In this document: positions 1-7,040 of the stretch, piece by piece
Numbering within the stretch: the stretch's first letter is position 1
Layout: the number at the start of each line of letters is the position of its first letter
NCBI GenBank assembly: GCA_021770655.1
Contig: JAETQO010000015.1
Location: forward strand, 1-35,461
Direction: 5' to 3'
DNA from: Ruminococcus sp.
GTDB lineage: Bacteria; Bacillota; Clostridia; Oscillospirales; Ruminococcaceae
DNA: 35,461 nt
Made by a program: the position numbers and the translations under genes
Notes under the pieces: generated by a model
What the model was told of the DNA's origin: nothing
The model's database searches: none
The model's input: only the letters and a program-made list of their open reading frames with translations

Positions 1-21
1 CCGGTGGACTGTTTTGAAAGA

Positions 22-79
22 GGGGAAGCCCTGCGAAAATTATTGCTCAACTTGTTCGCAATAATTCGAGGGCTTCCCC
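22..79. repeat. long interrupted hairpin at window edge
   Basis: An 11-bp arm (GGGGAAGCCCT at 22-32) pairs with 69-79, and an inner 9-bp arm (AATTATTGC at 38-46) pairs with 58-66. A small internal loop separates the two stems. Only a weak T-rich tail follows on either strand, so it may be a terminator for a gene left of the window or a palindromic intergenic repeat. The arms are seen directly; the function is inferred. Confidence 0.55.
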
Positions 80-116
80 TTGTTTACCATCAAAATTAGG
101 TTTATCGACAAACTGA

Positions 117-152
117 GACAGTTCTCGCATAATTGTGAGAACTGTCTTTTTT
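117..152 (+). terminator. rho-independent terminator
   Basis: A perfect 10-bp stem (GACAGTTCTC at 117-126 with 137-146) and a 10-nt loop are followed by six T residues at 147-152. The T-run is on the plus strand, so it probably ends a plus-strand gene lying to the left of the window. It also separates that gene from the convergent minus-strand permease gene ending at 201. Confidence 0.8.
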
Positions 153-200
153 ATAGTTATAAAATTTTTATTTTTTATCTTAAATCGTTCAATTTAGACG

Positions 201-1055
201 TCATTTAATAATCATATTTATTATAAGACCTGCGGCAACGCCGAAGAAATAAAGGATACCCATTATTGCAAAATTTTCCTTGTAGTGCTTATTGGTTCTG
301 AAAAGTACCAGAAGTCCCACGCCCGCACCGGTGCAAAGTCCTGCGATCAGCGAGCCGAAACTTACGATCCCTTCGATATAAAGCTGAGTAAGCACTACGG
401 AGGCCGCACAGTTCGGAACAAATCCGATAATTCCCGCAATAAACGGCTGGATCGCACTGTCGGTCATAAGCAGGCTTTTTACCGTTTCCTCTCCTGCAAG
501 TTCCATAAAACAGCCGAGAATAAGATTTACAGCAAAAATGAAAAGGATTATGCTCACCGTGTGATGAAGAGCGGAATGAATGATTCCGTGATGTTCACAG
601 TCACAATGCTCGCAGATTTCCTTGAAAGGTTCTTCGTTCTGCTTTTTGCCCAAAAGCTTGATGACAATATCCACAGCAAGTCCTGCAATAATACCGATAA
701 CTGCCTTGATGAGAATAAGCGCCCAAAGCTTGCCCGCAAATTTTGGATTTGCAATTATCATGGGTATAGCCTCGTCGCTTGTGGAAAGATAAACCGCAAC
801 AAGCGTGCCCATAGATATAAGCCTGCCGGAGTATAGGTTGGAAGCCACGACAGAGAAACCGCATTGAGGCACGGCGCCTAAAAGACTGCCGCCTACCGCA
901 CCGAAAGGCCCCATTTTCTGCAAAGCCTTGCCAAGCTTGTTCGCTGAGCGGTGTTCGATATATTCAATTAACAGATAAACGCCGAACAGAAACGGCAGTA
1001 TTTTCAGGCTGTCAATGAGGGCGTCAATTAAAACGTCGGTTAAGATCTCAAGCAT
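201..1055 (-). CDS. putative heavy-metal/manganese exporter-like permease (ArsP_2-type, 10TM)
   Basis: This 284-residue polytopic membrane protein resembles the family annotated as putative 10TM heavy-metal exporter or putative manganese transporter. It shows an internal duplication: the motif GAVPQCGFSVV near residues 60-70 is echoed by GFVPNCAASVV near 211-221, each followed by a helix and a small-residue-rich segment. That is typical of inverted-repeat carriers. Between the halves is a predicted cytosolic loop rich in metal ligands (C148, H150, C151, C153, H155, H156, H160). The ATG at 1055 is chosen over a longer frame because GGAG lies just upstream and the extra upstream residues would cover the promoter and leader. 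The gene is divergent from the hydrogenase and has its own sigma-A promoter. The transported ion cannot be told from sequence. Confidence 0.75.
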   Translation of the reverse strand: MLEILTDVLIDALIDSLKILPFLFGVYLLIEYIEHRSANKLGKALQKMGPFGAVGGSLLGAVPQCGFSVVASNLYSGRLISMGTLVAVYLSTSDEAIPMIIANPKFAGKLWALILIKAVIGIIAGLAVDIVIKLLGKKQNEEPFKEICEHCDCEHHGIIHSALHHTVSIILFIFAVNLILGCFMELAGEETVKSLLMTDSAIQPFIAGIIGFVPNCAASVVLTQLYIEGIVSFGSLIAGLCTGAGVGLLVLFRTNKHYKENFAIMGILYFFGVAAGLIINMIIK

Positions 1056-1134
1056 TATATCATTCTCCAATAAATTCCGATTAAAGGTAACATATTTTGC
1101 CGCCGCACAGAAAAACAATGCGGCATTAACCTTT

Positions 1135-1163
1135 ATTATACTATATATAATAAATCTAGTCAA
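1135..1163 (-). promoter_or_regulatory. sigma-A promoter of the metal permease gene
   Basis: Read on the minus strand: TTGACT (1158-1163), a 17-nt spacer, then TATAAT (1135-1140). The expected leader of about 70 nt contains a small hairpin (GCCGCA/TGCGGC arms within about 1101-1124), which could be a regulatory leader or just structure. Confidence 0.75.
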
Positions 1164-1248
1164 GTTTTTTTGAAACGAATTAAAAACATACGGCTTTTGA
1201 ACGAGTAAAAAAATTATAAACAGGCAAAAGATATTTGATGAAATGTAA

Positions 1249-1282
1249 TCTGTTCTCCCCGCCGAACGGCGGGGAGAACAGA
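1249..1282. repeat. near-perfect 34-bp GC-rich palindrome
   Basis: A 16-nt arm (TCTGTTCTCCCCGCCG at 1249-1264) is perfectly complementary to 1267-1282, with only two bases between. It lies between two divergent genes and has no T-run on either side, so it is not an ordinary terminator. It could be a binding site, a palindromic intergenic repeat or an insulator. Confidence 0.7.
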
Positions 1283-1330
1283 CTTGACCTATATAACCTA
1301 AAGTACGATTTAATCATTTGTTTTTAATTC

Positions 1331-1410
1331 ATTCGCAATTTTGCAACTTGAGCAAAAACCGTGATTAAAAACCAAAAAAGACTTGACAAATTGCGAATTT
1401 ATAGTACAAT
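1331..1410 (+). promoter_or_regulatory. hydrogenase promoter with flanking inverted operator-like repeats
   Basis: A sigma-A promoter reads TTGACA (1383-1388), 16-nt spacer, TACAAT (1405-1410). An 11-nt sequence ATTCGCAATTT at 1331-1341 recurs as its exact reverse complement at 1388-1398, inside the spacer. Two inverted sites 46 nt apart, one overlapping the promoter, suggest repression by looping or cooperative binding. Clostridial hydrogenases are often redox-regulated by Rex, but this is not a textbook Rex site, so the regulator is unknown. Confidence 0.65.
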
Positions 1411-1456
1411 ATAAATGTATGATATTTTTTTAACAAACATTTTCGGAGGTAAGGAT

Positions 1457-2995
1457 ATGAAAATGAGAGGTATATACTCTTCGGTTACGGACATCAGACG
1501 TAAGGTGTTTACCGAGGTGGCAAGACTTGCATACGAAGAGGGCAACTATGCGGAGAAAATCACTGAGCTGCCCTATAAGATAGTGCCGGGAAAAACAGCG
1601 GTGTACAGAGAGTCTATCTTTCTTGAGAGAGCGATCGTTGAGGAAAGACTCAGACTTGCTATCGGTCTGCCGCTAAGATCTATCGAGGAGCATGAGGCGG
1701 TTTCCGACGGCATCGAGGAAAGCGCTATTGCGGAAAAATACTATGACCCACCGCTGGTAAATATTATTAAATTTGCCTGCAACGGCTGTCCCGAAACTCA
1801 CTACCACGTTACGGACTGTTGTCAAGGCTGTCTTGCTCACCCCTGTCAAGAGGTCTGCCCAAAGGGCGCTATCACTATCAAGCACGGCAAATCGGTGATC
1901 GACCAGTCAAAATGTATAAAATGCGGCAGATGTCAAAATGTCTGCCCTTATAACGCTATCAATAAAATGGAAAGGCCCTGCGCCAGAGCCTGCGGCATGG
2001 ACGCTATCGGTTCGGACGAAGAGGGAAAAGCTAAGATAGATTACGATAAGTGCGTTTCCTGCGGAATGTGCCTTGTAAACTGTCCTTTCGGCGCGATCGT
2101 TGATAAAGGACAAATTTTCCAGCTTATTACTGCTATAAAGAAAAAGAAAAAGGTTATCGCAATAGTAGCGCCTGCCTTTGTAGGACAGTTCGGACCTAAG
2201 GCAAGCCCCGAAAAGATTACTGCGGCTATGAAAAAGCTTGGCTTTGCCGATGTGGTGGAAGTTGCTATCGGCGCAGACCTTTGCTCAATCGAAGAGGCGA
2301 AGGACTTTATGAGAGAAGTGCCGAATTATCAGCCGTTTATGGCTACGTCCTGCTGTCCTGCATGGTCGGTAATGGCGAAAAAGCTGTTCCCTGATCTTGC
2401 GCCTTACATATCCATGGCGCTGACGCCTATGGTGCTGACGGCAAGAATGCTCAAAAAGGATAATCCCGACGCCTGCATTGCCTTTATCGGACCATGCGCC
2501 GCTAAAAAACTGGAGGCCTCGAGAAGAACCATAAGAAGTGATGTTGACTTCGTTCTTACCTTTGAGGAGCTTATGGGAATGTTTAACGCCAAGGGCGTGA
2601 CCTTTAACGACATCACCGATGACGAAAAGGTCGATCTCTGCGAGGGTACGGGCGACGGACGAGGCTTTGCAGTTAGCGGAGGAGTTGCCAAAGCTGTGGC
2701 GGACGTTATCCACAGACTTGACCCCGAACGCGAAGTAAAGGTCGTTTCAGCTCAGGGCTTAAAGGAATGCCGCAAGCTCCTCACGCTTGCAAAGGCAGGA
2801 AAATACGACGGTTATCTGCTTGAAGGAATGGCTTGTCCCGGCGGCTGTGTTGCCGGAGCGGGTACGCTTCAGGCTGTGGAGAAAAGCACGGCTCTTGTAA
2901 ACAAGTATGTTAAGGACGCTCCTGTTCAGAACTCTCTGGATTCAAAGTATGAGATAAATCTTGATTTTATCACCGAACAAAACGGCGGCAACTGA
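1457..2995 (+). CDS. hydA: monomeric [FeFe]-hydrogenase (group B-like) with ferredoxin domain
   Basis: This 512-residue enzyme would catalyse reversible proton reduction to H2, taking electrons from reduced ferredoxin in the cytosol. Two 4Fe-4S ferredoxin motifs are visible (C153/C156/C159/C163 and C199/C202/C205/C209). Ahead of them is a Cys-rich N-terminal stretch (C108, C111, C121, C122, C125, C130, C134). The H-cluster signatures follow: L1 TSCCPAW at 297-303, L2 GPCAAKKLE near 345-353, and L3 EGMACPGGC at 456-464. L2 lacks the Met of the group A form MPCxxK, which with the Cys-rich N-terminus points to the group B type. The ATG at 1457 is preferred to an in-frame ATG at 1415 because GGAGG lies 7 nt before it. 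No subunit or maturase gene is adjacent. A terminator follows. Confidence 0.93.
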   Translation: MKMRGIYSSVTDIRRKVFTEVARLAYEEGNYAEKITELPYKIVPGKTAVYRESIFLERAIVEERLRLAIGLPLRSIEEHEAVSDGIEESAIAEKYYDPPLVNIIKFACNGCPETHYHVTDCCQGCLAHPCQEVCPKGAITIKHGKSVIDQSKCIKCGRCQNVCPYNAINKMERPCARACGMDAIGSDEEGKAKIDYDKCVSCGMCLVNCPFGAIVDKGQIFQLITAIKKKKKVIAIVAPAFVGQFGPKASPEKITAAMKKLGFADVVEVAIGADLCSIEEAKDFMREVPNYQPFMATSCCPAWSVMAKKLFPDLAPYISMALTPMVLTARMLKKDNPDACIAFIGPCAAKKLEASRRTIRSDVDFVLTFEELMGMFNAKGVTFNDITDDEKVDLCEGTGDGRGFAVSGGVAKAVADVIHRLDPEREVKVVSAQGLKECRKLLTLAKAGKYDGYLLEGMACPGGCVAGAGTLQAVEKSTALVNKYVKDAPVQNSLDSKYEINLDFITEQNGGN

Positions 2996-3019
2996 TATTA
3001 AGACTGCGCCTTTGCGCAA

Positions 3020-3095
3020 ATCTGTAATATTAAGTTTGCTTAACATTACAGATCTTCCCGCAGACGGAACTTCCCGTTTGCGGGATCTTTTTTTT
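3020..3095 (+). terminator. hydrogenase transcription terminator with preceding hairpin
   Basis: The terminator hairpin spans 3057-3084 (CCCGCA and ACGG paired with CCGT and TGCGGG) and is followed by eight T residues at 3088-3095. Just before it is a second stem, ATCTGTAAT (3020-3028) with ATTACAGAT (3045-3053), extended by TTAAG/CTTAA. The pair is a strong stop after the hydrogenase gene. Confidence 0.85.
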
Positions 3096-3101
3096 AATTA
3101 T

Positions 3102-3151
3102 TTAGCACTCGATATTTTGATATGCTAGCGCTCTAGATATGAGAGTGCTAA
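3102..3151 (+). promoter_or_regulatory. CIRCE-type HrcA operator with an extra half-site
   Basis: The HrcA site CIRCE is TTAGCACTC-N9-GAGTGCTAA. Here CTAGCGCTC (3125-3133, 7 of 9 matches) is followed by 9 nt and a perfect GAGTGCTAA (3143-3151). A perfect left half TTAGCACTC sits further upstream at 3102-3110. This predicts heat-shock induction of the downstream Hsp20 gene, 157 nt away. No convincing promoter hexamers were found around the site. Confidence 0.75.
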
Positions 3152-3308
3152 TTTTCAGAATGCAGTCACTGTTTTTTCACACAATGAACATAATCAAGCG
3201 ATATTATATAGACAATGAAAGGAAATGATACCAATGGAACAGAAAAAGGAATAAAGCAATCAAGGGTAAATAAAATAGATATGAAAGCATTTTTAAGGAG
3301 GAATCATT

Positions 3309-3734
3309 ATGTATGGACTTACACCGTTTGAGAGAAAGAGCTATGATCTGTTCAACGCGTTTCACGATTTTGAGAAAGACTTTTTCGGAGAAACCACAGC
3401 GCTTCGGAGCTTCAAGACAGACATTAAAGACGAAGGCGACAGATATGTAATGGAGGCTGAGCTTCCGGGCTTTGACAAGGAGGATATCAAGCTTGACATT
3501 TCCGGTGACAATCTTATCCTGTCGGCTGAACACAAAGCGGAAGACAATGAAAAGGACGGAAACGGCAATTACATCCGCCGTGAGAGGAGCTACGGTTCAT
3601 ACCGCAGAAGTTTTGATATCACGGGCATTGACGCAGACGGCATCGAGGCTGAATACAAGAACGGTATTCTTTATCTGAATCTGCCGAAAATGCAGAAAAC
3701 CGCTCCCGCCTCAAGAAGACTTGAAATCAAATAA
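3309..3734 (+). CDS. hsp20: Hsp20/alpha-crystallin small heat-shock protein
   Basis: This 141-residue protein is an ATP-independent holdase chaperone that binds unfolding proteins in the cytosol. The alpha-crystallin domain runs from about residue 35 to 130. It includes the family motif ELPGFDKEDIKLDI and the C-terminal GILYLNLPK, which corresponds to the GxLxxxxPK signature. The length is normal for bacterial Hsp20. The start is set by AGGAGG at 3296-3301. The long leader (from about 3152) has AT-rich sequence and a possible six-codon mini-ORF at 3234-3254 with a weak ribosome site, which may be chance. An upstream CIRCE-type site suggests HrcA control, whereas several clostridial Hsp18/20 genes are under CtsR instead. 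Confidence 0.95.
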   Translation: MYGLTPFERKSYDLFNAFHDFEKDFFGETTALRSFKTDIKDEGDRYVMEAELPGFDKEDIKLDISGDNLILSAEHKAEDNEKDGNGNYIRRERSYGSYRRSFDITGIDADGIEAEYKNGILYLNLPKMQKTAPASRRLEIK

Positions 3735-3745
3735 ATGAGTTCTTA

Positions 3746-3781
3746 TCGCCGCAGAGGTCAAGACTTCTGCGGCGATTTTTT
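3746..3781 (+). terminator. hsp20 terminator
   Basis: Stem TCGCCGCAGA (3746-3755) pairs with TCTGCGGCGA (3766-3775), extended inward by GGTC/GACT pairing with a wobble, and is followed by a run of six T residues. Confidence 0.9.
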
Positions 3782-3838
3782 GCTTTGACGCAGTCCATTC
3801 CCCGGAGTGAGCTGTTAAATTGTTGTGGGTTAGTCGAA

Positions 3839-3874
3839 CGCCGGCCTTTGCCAACAAATCCTCACTTTTCATTC
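3839..3874 (+). repeat. family B short repeat, copy 1
   Basis: This 36-nt stretch (starts CGCCGGCCTTTGCC, ends TTTTCATTC) aligns over its full length with 3948-3982 (starts CGCCGCCCTTGTC, ends CCTCATTC). The two copies are direct repeats flanking the DUF368 terminator. Related sequence recurs near 17.8 and 18.2 kb. No coding capacity is seen. Confidence 0.6.
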
Positions 3875-3914
3875 AAAAAATATATAGGGGAACGATGTCC
3901 GCACCGTCCCCCTA
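3875..3914 (-). terminator. terminator of the DUF368 operon
   Basis: On the minus strand, stem TAGGGG (3909-3914) pairs with CCCCTA (3885-3890), with additional ACG/CGT pairing. It is followed by TATATTTTTT, from the A-run at 3875-3880. This fits termination of the minus-strand gene ending at 3970. Confidence 0.75.
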
Positions 3915-3947
3915 TTTCCGCAGTCCGTCCTGCTAATATCAACAAAG

Positions 3948-3982
3948 CGCCGCCCTTGTCAACAATTCCTCATTCCTCATTC
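3948..3982 (+). repeat. family B short repeat, copy 2, overlapping a gene end
   Basis: The CTCATTCCTCATTC end of this copy forms the last codons (K-N-E-E) and the TGA stop of the minus-strand DUF368 gene. Read on the minus strand, the repeat is GAATGAGGAATGAGGAATTG. The repeat therefore overlaps the coding end rather than lying only in the spacer. Confidence 0.65.
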
Positions 3983-4881
3983 TTAACAATTTCTTTTTCT
4001 GCCTTAGCAAGCTGTTTTTTGTCGAATATACTTTTGGCGACCTGAATACCGAATACTATTGCCGCACCGATAAGGAAGAAAACAATGCTGAAAGTGTCAA
4101 ATGTCATAGCCGCCTTTGGTTCTTTGAGGGTAGTAGGGCCTACAACAATTGCGTAAAGAGAGCCGATCATCATTCCGATAACGCAGTAGATAGTCTGGCT
4201 TCTGAAATTCATCAAGGCCTTTTTGATAAATCTCAGCGTTACAAATACACCGACGATTATTCCCAGTCCCAGTATTATTATCAGAGGCAGATTTGAAAAA
4301 TCAAAGTGAAGTATCTCCTTGATAGAAGAAATAACAGGCATATAGAGTCCGAAGGTGAGAAGTATGGTAGAGCCTGAAATTCCGGGAAGAACCATAGCCG
4401 AGATAGCGCACATTCCTGCCGCAAAAATAAACAGCGCAGTGGGAACGGTGATGTTTGAAACGTCGGCGCCTCCTCCCGAGGGATTTACAAGAGCGATACC
4501 CACAACAATTGCTATTCCGATGACGGCCCATATTATGTTCTTGTATTTTCCTTTTATGCTCTCCTTTTCTTCTATTATCATTACAGGTATAGCAAGCGTG
4601 ATAAAGCCCATGAAAAGAGAGCTTACCTTGTAGATTCCGCTTTCAAAAACATTGGCAAGAACGCTTACCGCAAGCCCCATTCCGATTACCCAGCCGACGC
4701 CAAGCTTGATAATAAAAAATAAAGCGGTCTTTCTTTTTTCATTGTCTTTGCCGAACAGGTTGTTCAGCGAGTTGATGAATTCGTCGTAAAATCCCAGCAG
4801 GAAAGCGATAGTTCCTCCCGAAACTCCCGGAACACTGTCTGCAAGAGCCATGCAAAATCCTCTGATAGCGTTTATTATCAT
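3970..4881 (-). CDS. popT: DUF368 / PopT-type polyprenyl-phosphate translocase
   Basis: This 303-residue integral membrane protein of the DUF368 family has members shown to help return undecaprenyl phosphate across the cytoplasmic membrane for reuse in cell-wall synthesis. Family hallmarks are an N-terminal ADSVPGVSGGTIAFLLGFY segment (residues 14-32) and a second PGISGSTILLTFGLY segment in the middle, both re-entrant-loop-like. About eight hydrophobic segments follow each other. A GGAG ribosome site precedes the ATG at 4881, which overlaps the upstream stop by four bases (ATGA), so the two genes are translationally coupled. The last four residues are encoded by a family B repeat, so the native C-terminus may have been altered. 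The family call is firm; the transport role is taken from studied homologues. Confidence 0.88.
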   Translation of the reverse strand: MIINAIRGFCMALADSVPGVSGGTIAFLLGFYDEFINSLNNLFGKDNEKRKTALFFIIKLGVGWVIGMGLAVSVLANVFESGIYKVSSLFMGFITLAIPVMIIEEKESIKGKYKNIIWAVIGIAIVVGIALVNPSGGGADVSNITVPTALFIFAAGMCAISAMVLPGISGSTILLTFGLYMPVISSIKEILHFDFSNLPLIIILGLGIIVGVFVTLRFIKKALMNFRSQTIYCVIGMMIGSLYAIVVGPTTLKEPKAAMTFDTFSIVFFLIGAAIVFGIQVAKSIFDKKQLAKAEKEIVKNEE

Positions 4882-5708
4882 GTCATTTCTCCTTCTTTTT
4901 CTTTGTAAGCGTTTACCACAAGCTTCATAAGCTTTTTTAAATTTTCCTCTTGACGGCAGTCATCAGTCTCTCCGGCGGCACGGATCACCGCCTGTCTGGC
5001 GTATTCTGTTCTGCCGGTCTTGAGATAGCACAATCCGAGATACAGATCGCAGTCACAGAGCAGAGAAACGTCCCTTCCGCTTTCGCCTTTTGCCGTATTA
5101 AAATATCCCTCAGCCTTGGCGTAGCGTCCGTTGGCATATTCCAGCACACCCAGAGTATGAAGAATATGACCGTGACGCCTCATTGTAAGCGACCTGTCAA
5201 AATAATGACGGGAAGAGCGGTATATTTCGTTTGCCACCTTGACGTCGCCCTCCATAAGCTTTCCGTAAAGCAGTATATTGAAGTAATTACTCTGTCCCGC
5301 CGCCGAAAGCTTATCGAAAGATATTTTCTCCAGAGTGCCGTAACATTCGTCGTACCGTTCCCCGGAAAGATACGCCGATGCCAGCGACAAAAGACCCTCG
5401 TCTGATATTCCTTTCCGTCCCGAAAGTGTCTTTGTGAGCTGTTCATAATAGCTGTCCGAAGTGCCGAGCTTTTCATAAAGCCTGTCAAGTCTGCGTATTT
5501 TAGCAATGGAAAGCGAGGCAGATATGATGTTTGCCGCACCGCCGACAAGAAATAACAGACATGAGGCTTTCAGAAAGAAATCAAGACATATGGGAGCGCC
5601 GTATTTACAGCCGGTAAAGAGCCAGTAAAGACACATTATGATATATCCGCCTGCAAGCGCCGCCGCACCGGTCATTCCCACTGCTTTCAGCACACCGTAT
5701 TTCTGCAA
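4878..5708 (-). CDS. membrane-anchored TPR-like protein of unknown function
   Basis: I do not recognise a named family. The 276-residue product has two hydrophobic helices near the N-terminus (about residues 8-30 and 42-65). The rest is a mostly helical soluble region with tetratricopeptide-like features from about residue 100 to 265, for example LGVLEYANGRYAKAEGYF and LGLCYLKTGRTEYARQAV. Such repeats usually bind partner proteins. The start is a TTG at 5706-5708, about 8 nt after AGGGG, and no good in-frame ATG lies nearby. It is the first gene of a coupled pair with the DUF368 translocase, which hints at a scaffold or regulatory role in lipid-carrier recycling. That role is inference. Confidence 0.75.
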   Translation of the reverse strand: MQKYGVLKAVGMTGAAALAGGYIIMCLYWLFTGCKYGAPICLDFFLKASCLLFLVGGAANIISASLSIAKIRRLDRLYEKLGTSDSYYEQLTKTLSGRKGISDEGLLSLASAYLSGERYDECYGTLEKISFDKLSAAGQSNYFNILLYGKLMEGDVKVANEIYRSSRHYFDRSLTMRRHGHILHTLGVLEYANGRYAKAEGYFNTAKGESGRDVSLLCDCDLYLGLCYLKTGRTEYARQAVIRAAGETDDCRQEENLKKLMKLVVNAYKEKEGEMT

Positions 5709-5770
5709 TCCCTCAGCCCCTTTCGGCTCAGAAAGCGCCGCAGATCTTTATGTTTCCGCGGCGTAGCTTT

Positions 5771-5799
5771 ATAATAGCATATTATCTGAGATCTGTAAA
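5771..5799 (-). promoter_or_regulatory. promoter of the TPR-DUF368 operon
   Basis: Minus strand: TTTACA (5794-5799), 17-nt spacer, TATTAT (5771-5776). The leader contains a GC-rich inverted repeat (CGCCGC/GCGGCG, about 5733-5762). Confidence 0.6.
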
Positions 5800-5847
5800 T
5801 AAAATCTGCGTAAAATCAAGGTAAAACTGTTTTGGCAATACCGCCGC

Positions 5848-6948
5848 CTACTGCATATCCTTGTTTCTGTTTTTCAGCAGTTTCTGCCTTTTGTGTTCGT
5901 GTATTCCCATAACTATCTTTTCGCAAAGATCAACTACCTTTTTCATAAAAGGCTTGAATACATAGAAAAACTCGCCCTCATAGGTTACGACCTCACCATT
6001 GAAACCCTTCTTGAATTTATACACACCGTAGTTCGGATTGGTTTCATCATTGTAGAACGGGATACCCTGAAAATCGTAAATGTAGTTGTTTCCCTCCAGC
6101 GCCCAGTTTATCATCGTCCACTGCATAAGATAGTTCGGATAAAGATTGCGGTGATGATTTGCAGACGCGCCGTATACATAGCAGGTCTTGCCTGCATACT
6201 GAGTGGTAACTGCGCCGGACAGCGGTATCTGCTTGCCGTCCTCGTCCACATAGCACATAAAAAGTCTGCAATGCTCAGGACCGAGACCGTTTATCATCTT
6301 AACAAAGTATTCTTTTGAGCGGATAGAGAAACCGTCTCTGATACCCGTTGCCTGCATGAGCGGATAGAAATCGTCAAGAGCTTCAGTTCCGCACGCCTTG
6401 CAGTAAACGCCCTTTCTTCCTGCCTTTCTTATGCGGTTCCTCCAGTCGGGCTTGAATGTAGCCATGACCTCGTCCGGTGTCTTTCCCTCGATATTTCTGA
6501 GCATATAGTTGTTTCTCGCCTGAATGGTGGTCAATTCCGCCGCCTTGTGGATATGCTTGAATCCCATGGATTCGATAAGCTTAGTGCAGTCCTCGTCCTT
6601 TTCTTCAAAGCAGGGATCCCACATAAACTGATAGCACTTATATTTTTTAGCCAGCGCTTTTACCCCCTCGAAAAGGTCTTTCATGACCTCCTTGTCCGAC
6701 CAGTCGCAGACAGGACCGTGAGGAGCGTAAAGAAATGTACAGCCGAATATCGGTATTTTTTTGATTATGATAAGGCAGGTGCCTCTTATACTGCCGTCCT
6801 TATCTCTGGAGATAACAGCGTCCCAGCCCCAGTTGTCCTTGACATTGGGCCACTTGAGCGACTGCATAAAGTTGCCGTACTTGCTTGTGCTTGCAAAGCG
6901 TTCGTACTCTTCCAGCAGTTTTTCATCAGATTTGTTTATTATTTCCAT
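5848..6948 (-). CDS. FemA/FemB/FemX-family aminoacyltransferase
   Basis: This 366-residue protein belongs to the FemABX group of tRNA-dependent enzymes that add amino acids to lipid II or cross-bridges in peptidoglycan synthesis at the inner membrane face. Typical features are a twin GNAT-like fold with the segment FLYAPHGPVCDW near residue 70-82, the positively charged FKPDWRNRIRKAGRKGV in the middle, and the C-terminal YDFQGIPFYNDETNPNYGVY followed by KFKKGFNGE, matching the family's hallmark YKFKxGF region. The serine/threonine-binding coiled-coil arm of FemA is not obvious, which favours a FemX-like or simple bridge enzyme. The start is supported by AAAGGA 11 nt upstream. It has its own promoter and is transcribed toward the DUF368 pair, another cell-wall function. 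The amino acid added is not predictable. Confidence 0.88.
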   Translation of the reverse strand: MEIINKSDEKLLEEYERFASTSKYGNFMQSLKWPNVKDNWGWDAVISRDKDGSIRGTCLIIIKKIPIFGCTFLYAPHGPVCDWSDKEVMKDLFEGVKALAKKYKCYQFMWDPCFEEKDEDCTKLIESMGFKHIHKAAELTTIQARNNYMLRNIEGKTPDEVMATFKPDWRNRIRKAGRKGVYCKACGTEALDDFYPLMQATGIRDGFSIRSKEYFVKMINGLGPEHCRLFMCYVDEDGKQIPLSGAVTTQYAGKTCYVYGASANHHRNLYPNYLMQWTMINWALEGNNYIYDFQGIPFYNDETNPNYGVYKFKKGFNGEVVTYEGEFFYVFKPFMKKVVDLCEKIVMGIHEHKRQKLLKNRNKDMQ

Positions 6949-6994
6949 TATTATGTATATCCTTTCTGTTTCGATAGAATAACCTATTCAATTA

Positions 6995-7023
6995 ATTATA
7001 TAACATATCGTATCAAAAATCAA
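6995..7023 (-). promoter_or_regulatory. promoter of the FemABX-family gene
   Basis: Minus strand: TTGATT (7018-7023), 17-nt spacer, TATAAT (6995-7000). A family A repeat begins only 17 nt upstream of the -35 box, at 7041. Confidence 0.75.
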
Positions 7024-7040
7024 TAAGTATTATATAAATT

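Noticed and set aside
285-836. 183-codon plus-strand frame opposite the metal permease gene
   Set aside because: It lies entirely on the opposite strand of a clear membrane protein gene, has no ribosome site and its translation lacks any family resemblance.
3234-3254. Six-codon mini-ORF in the hsp20 leader as a regulatory peptide
   Set aside because: The ribosome site is weak, the peptide is lysine/glutamate-rich without a stall motif, and such short frames are expected by chance.
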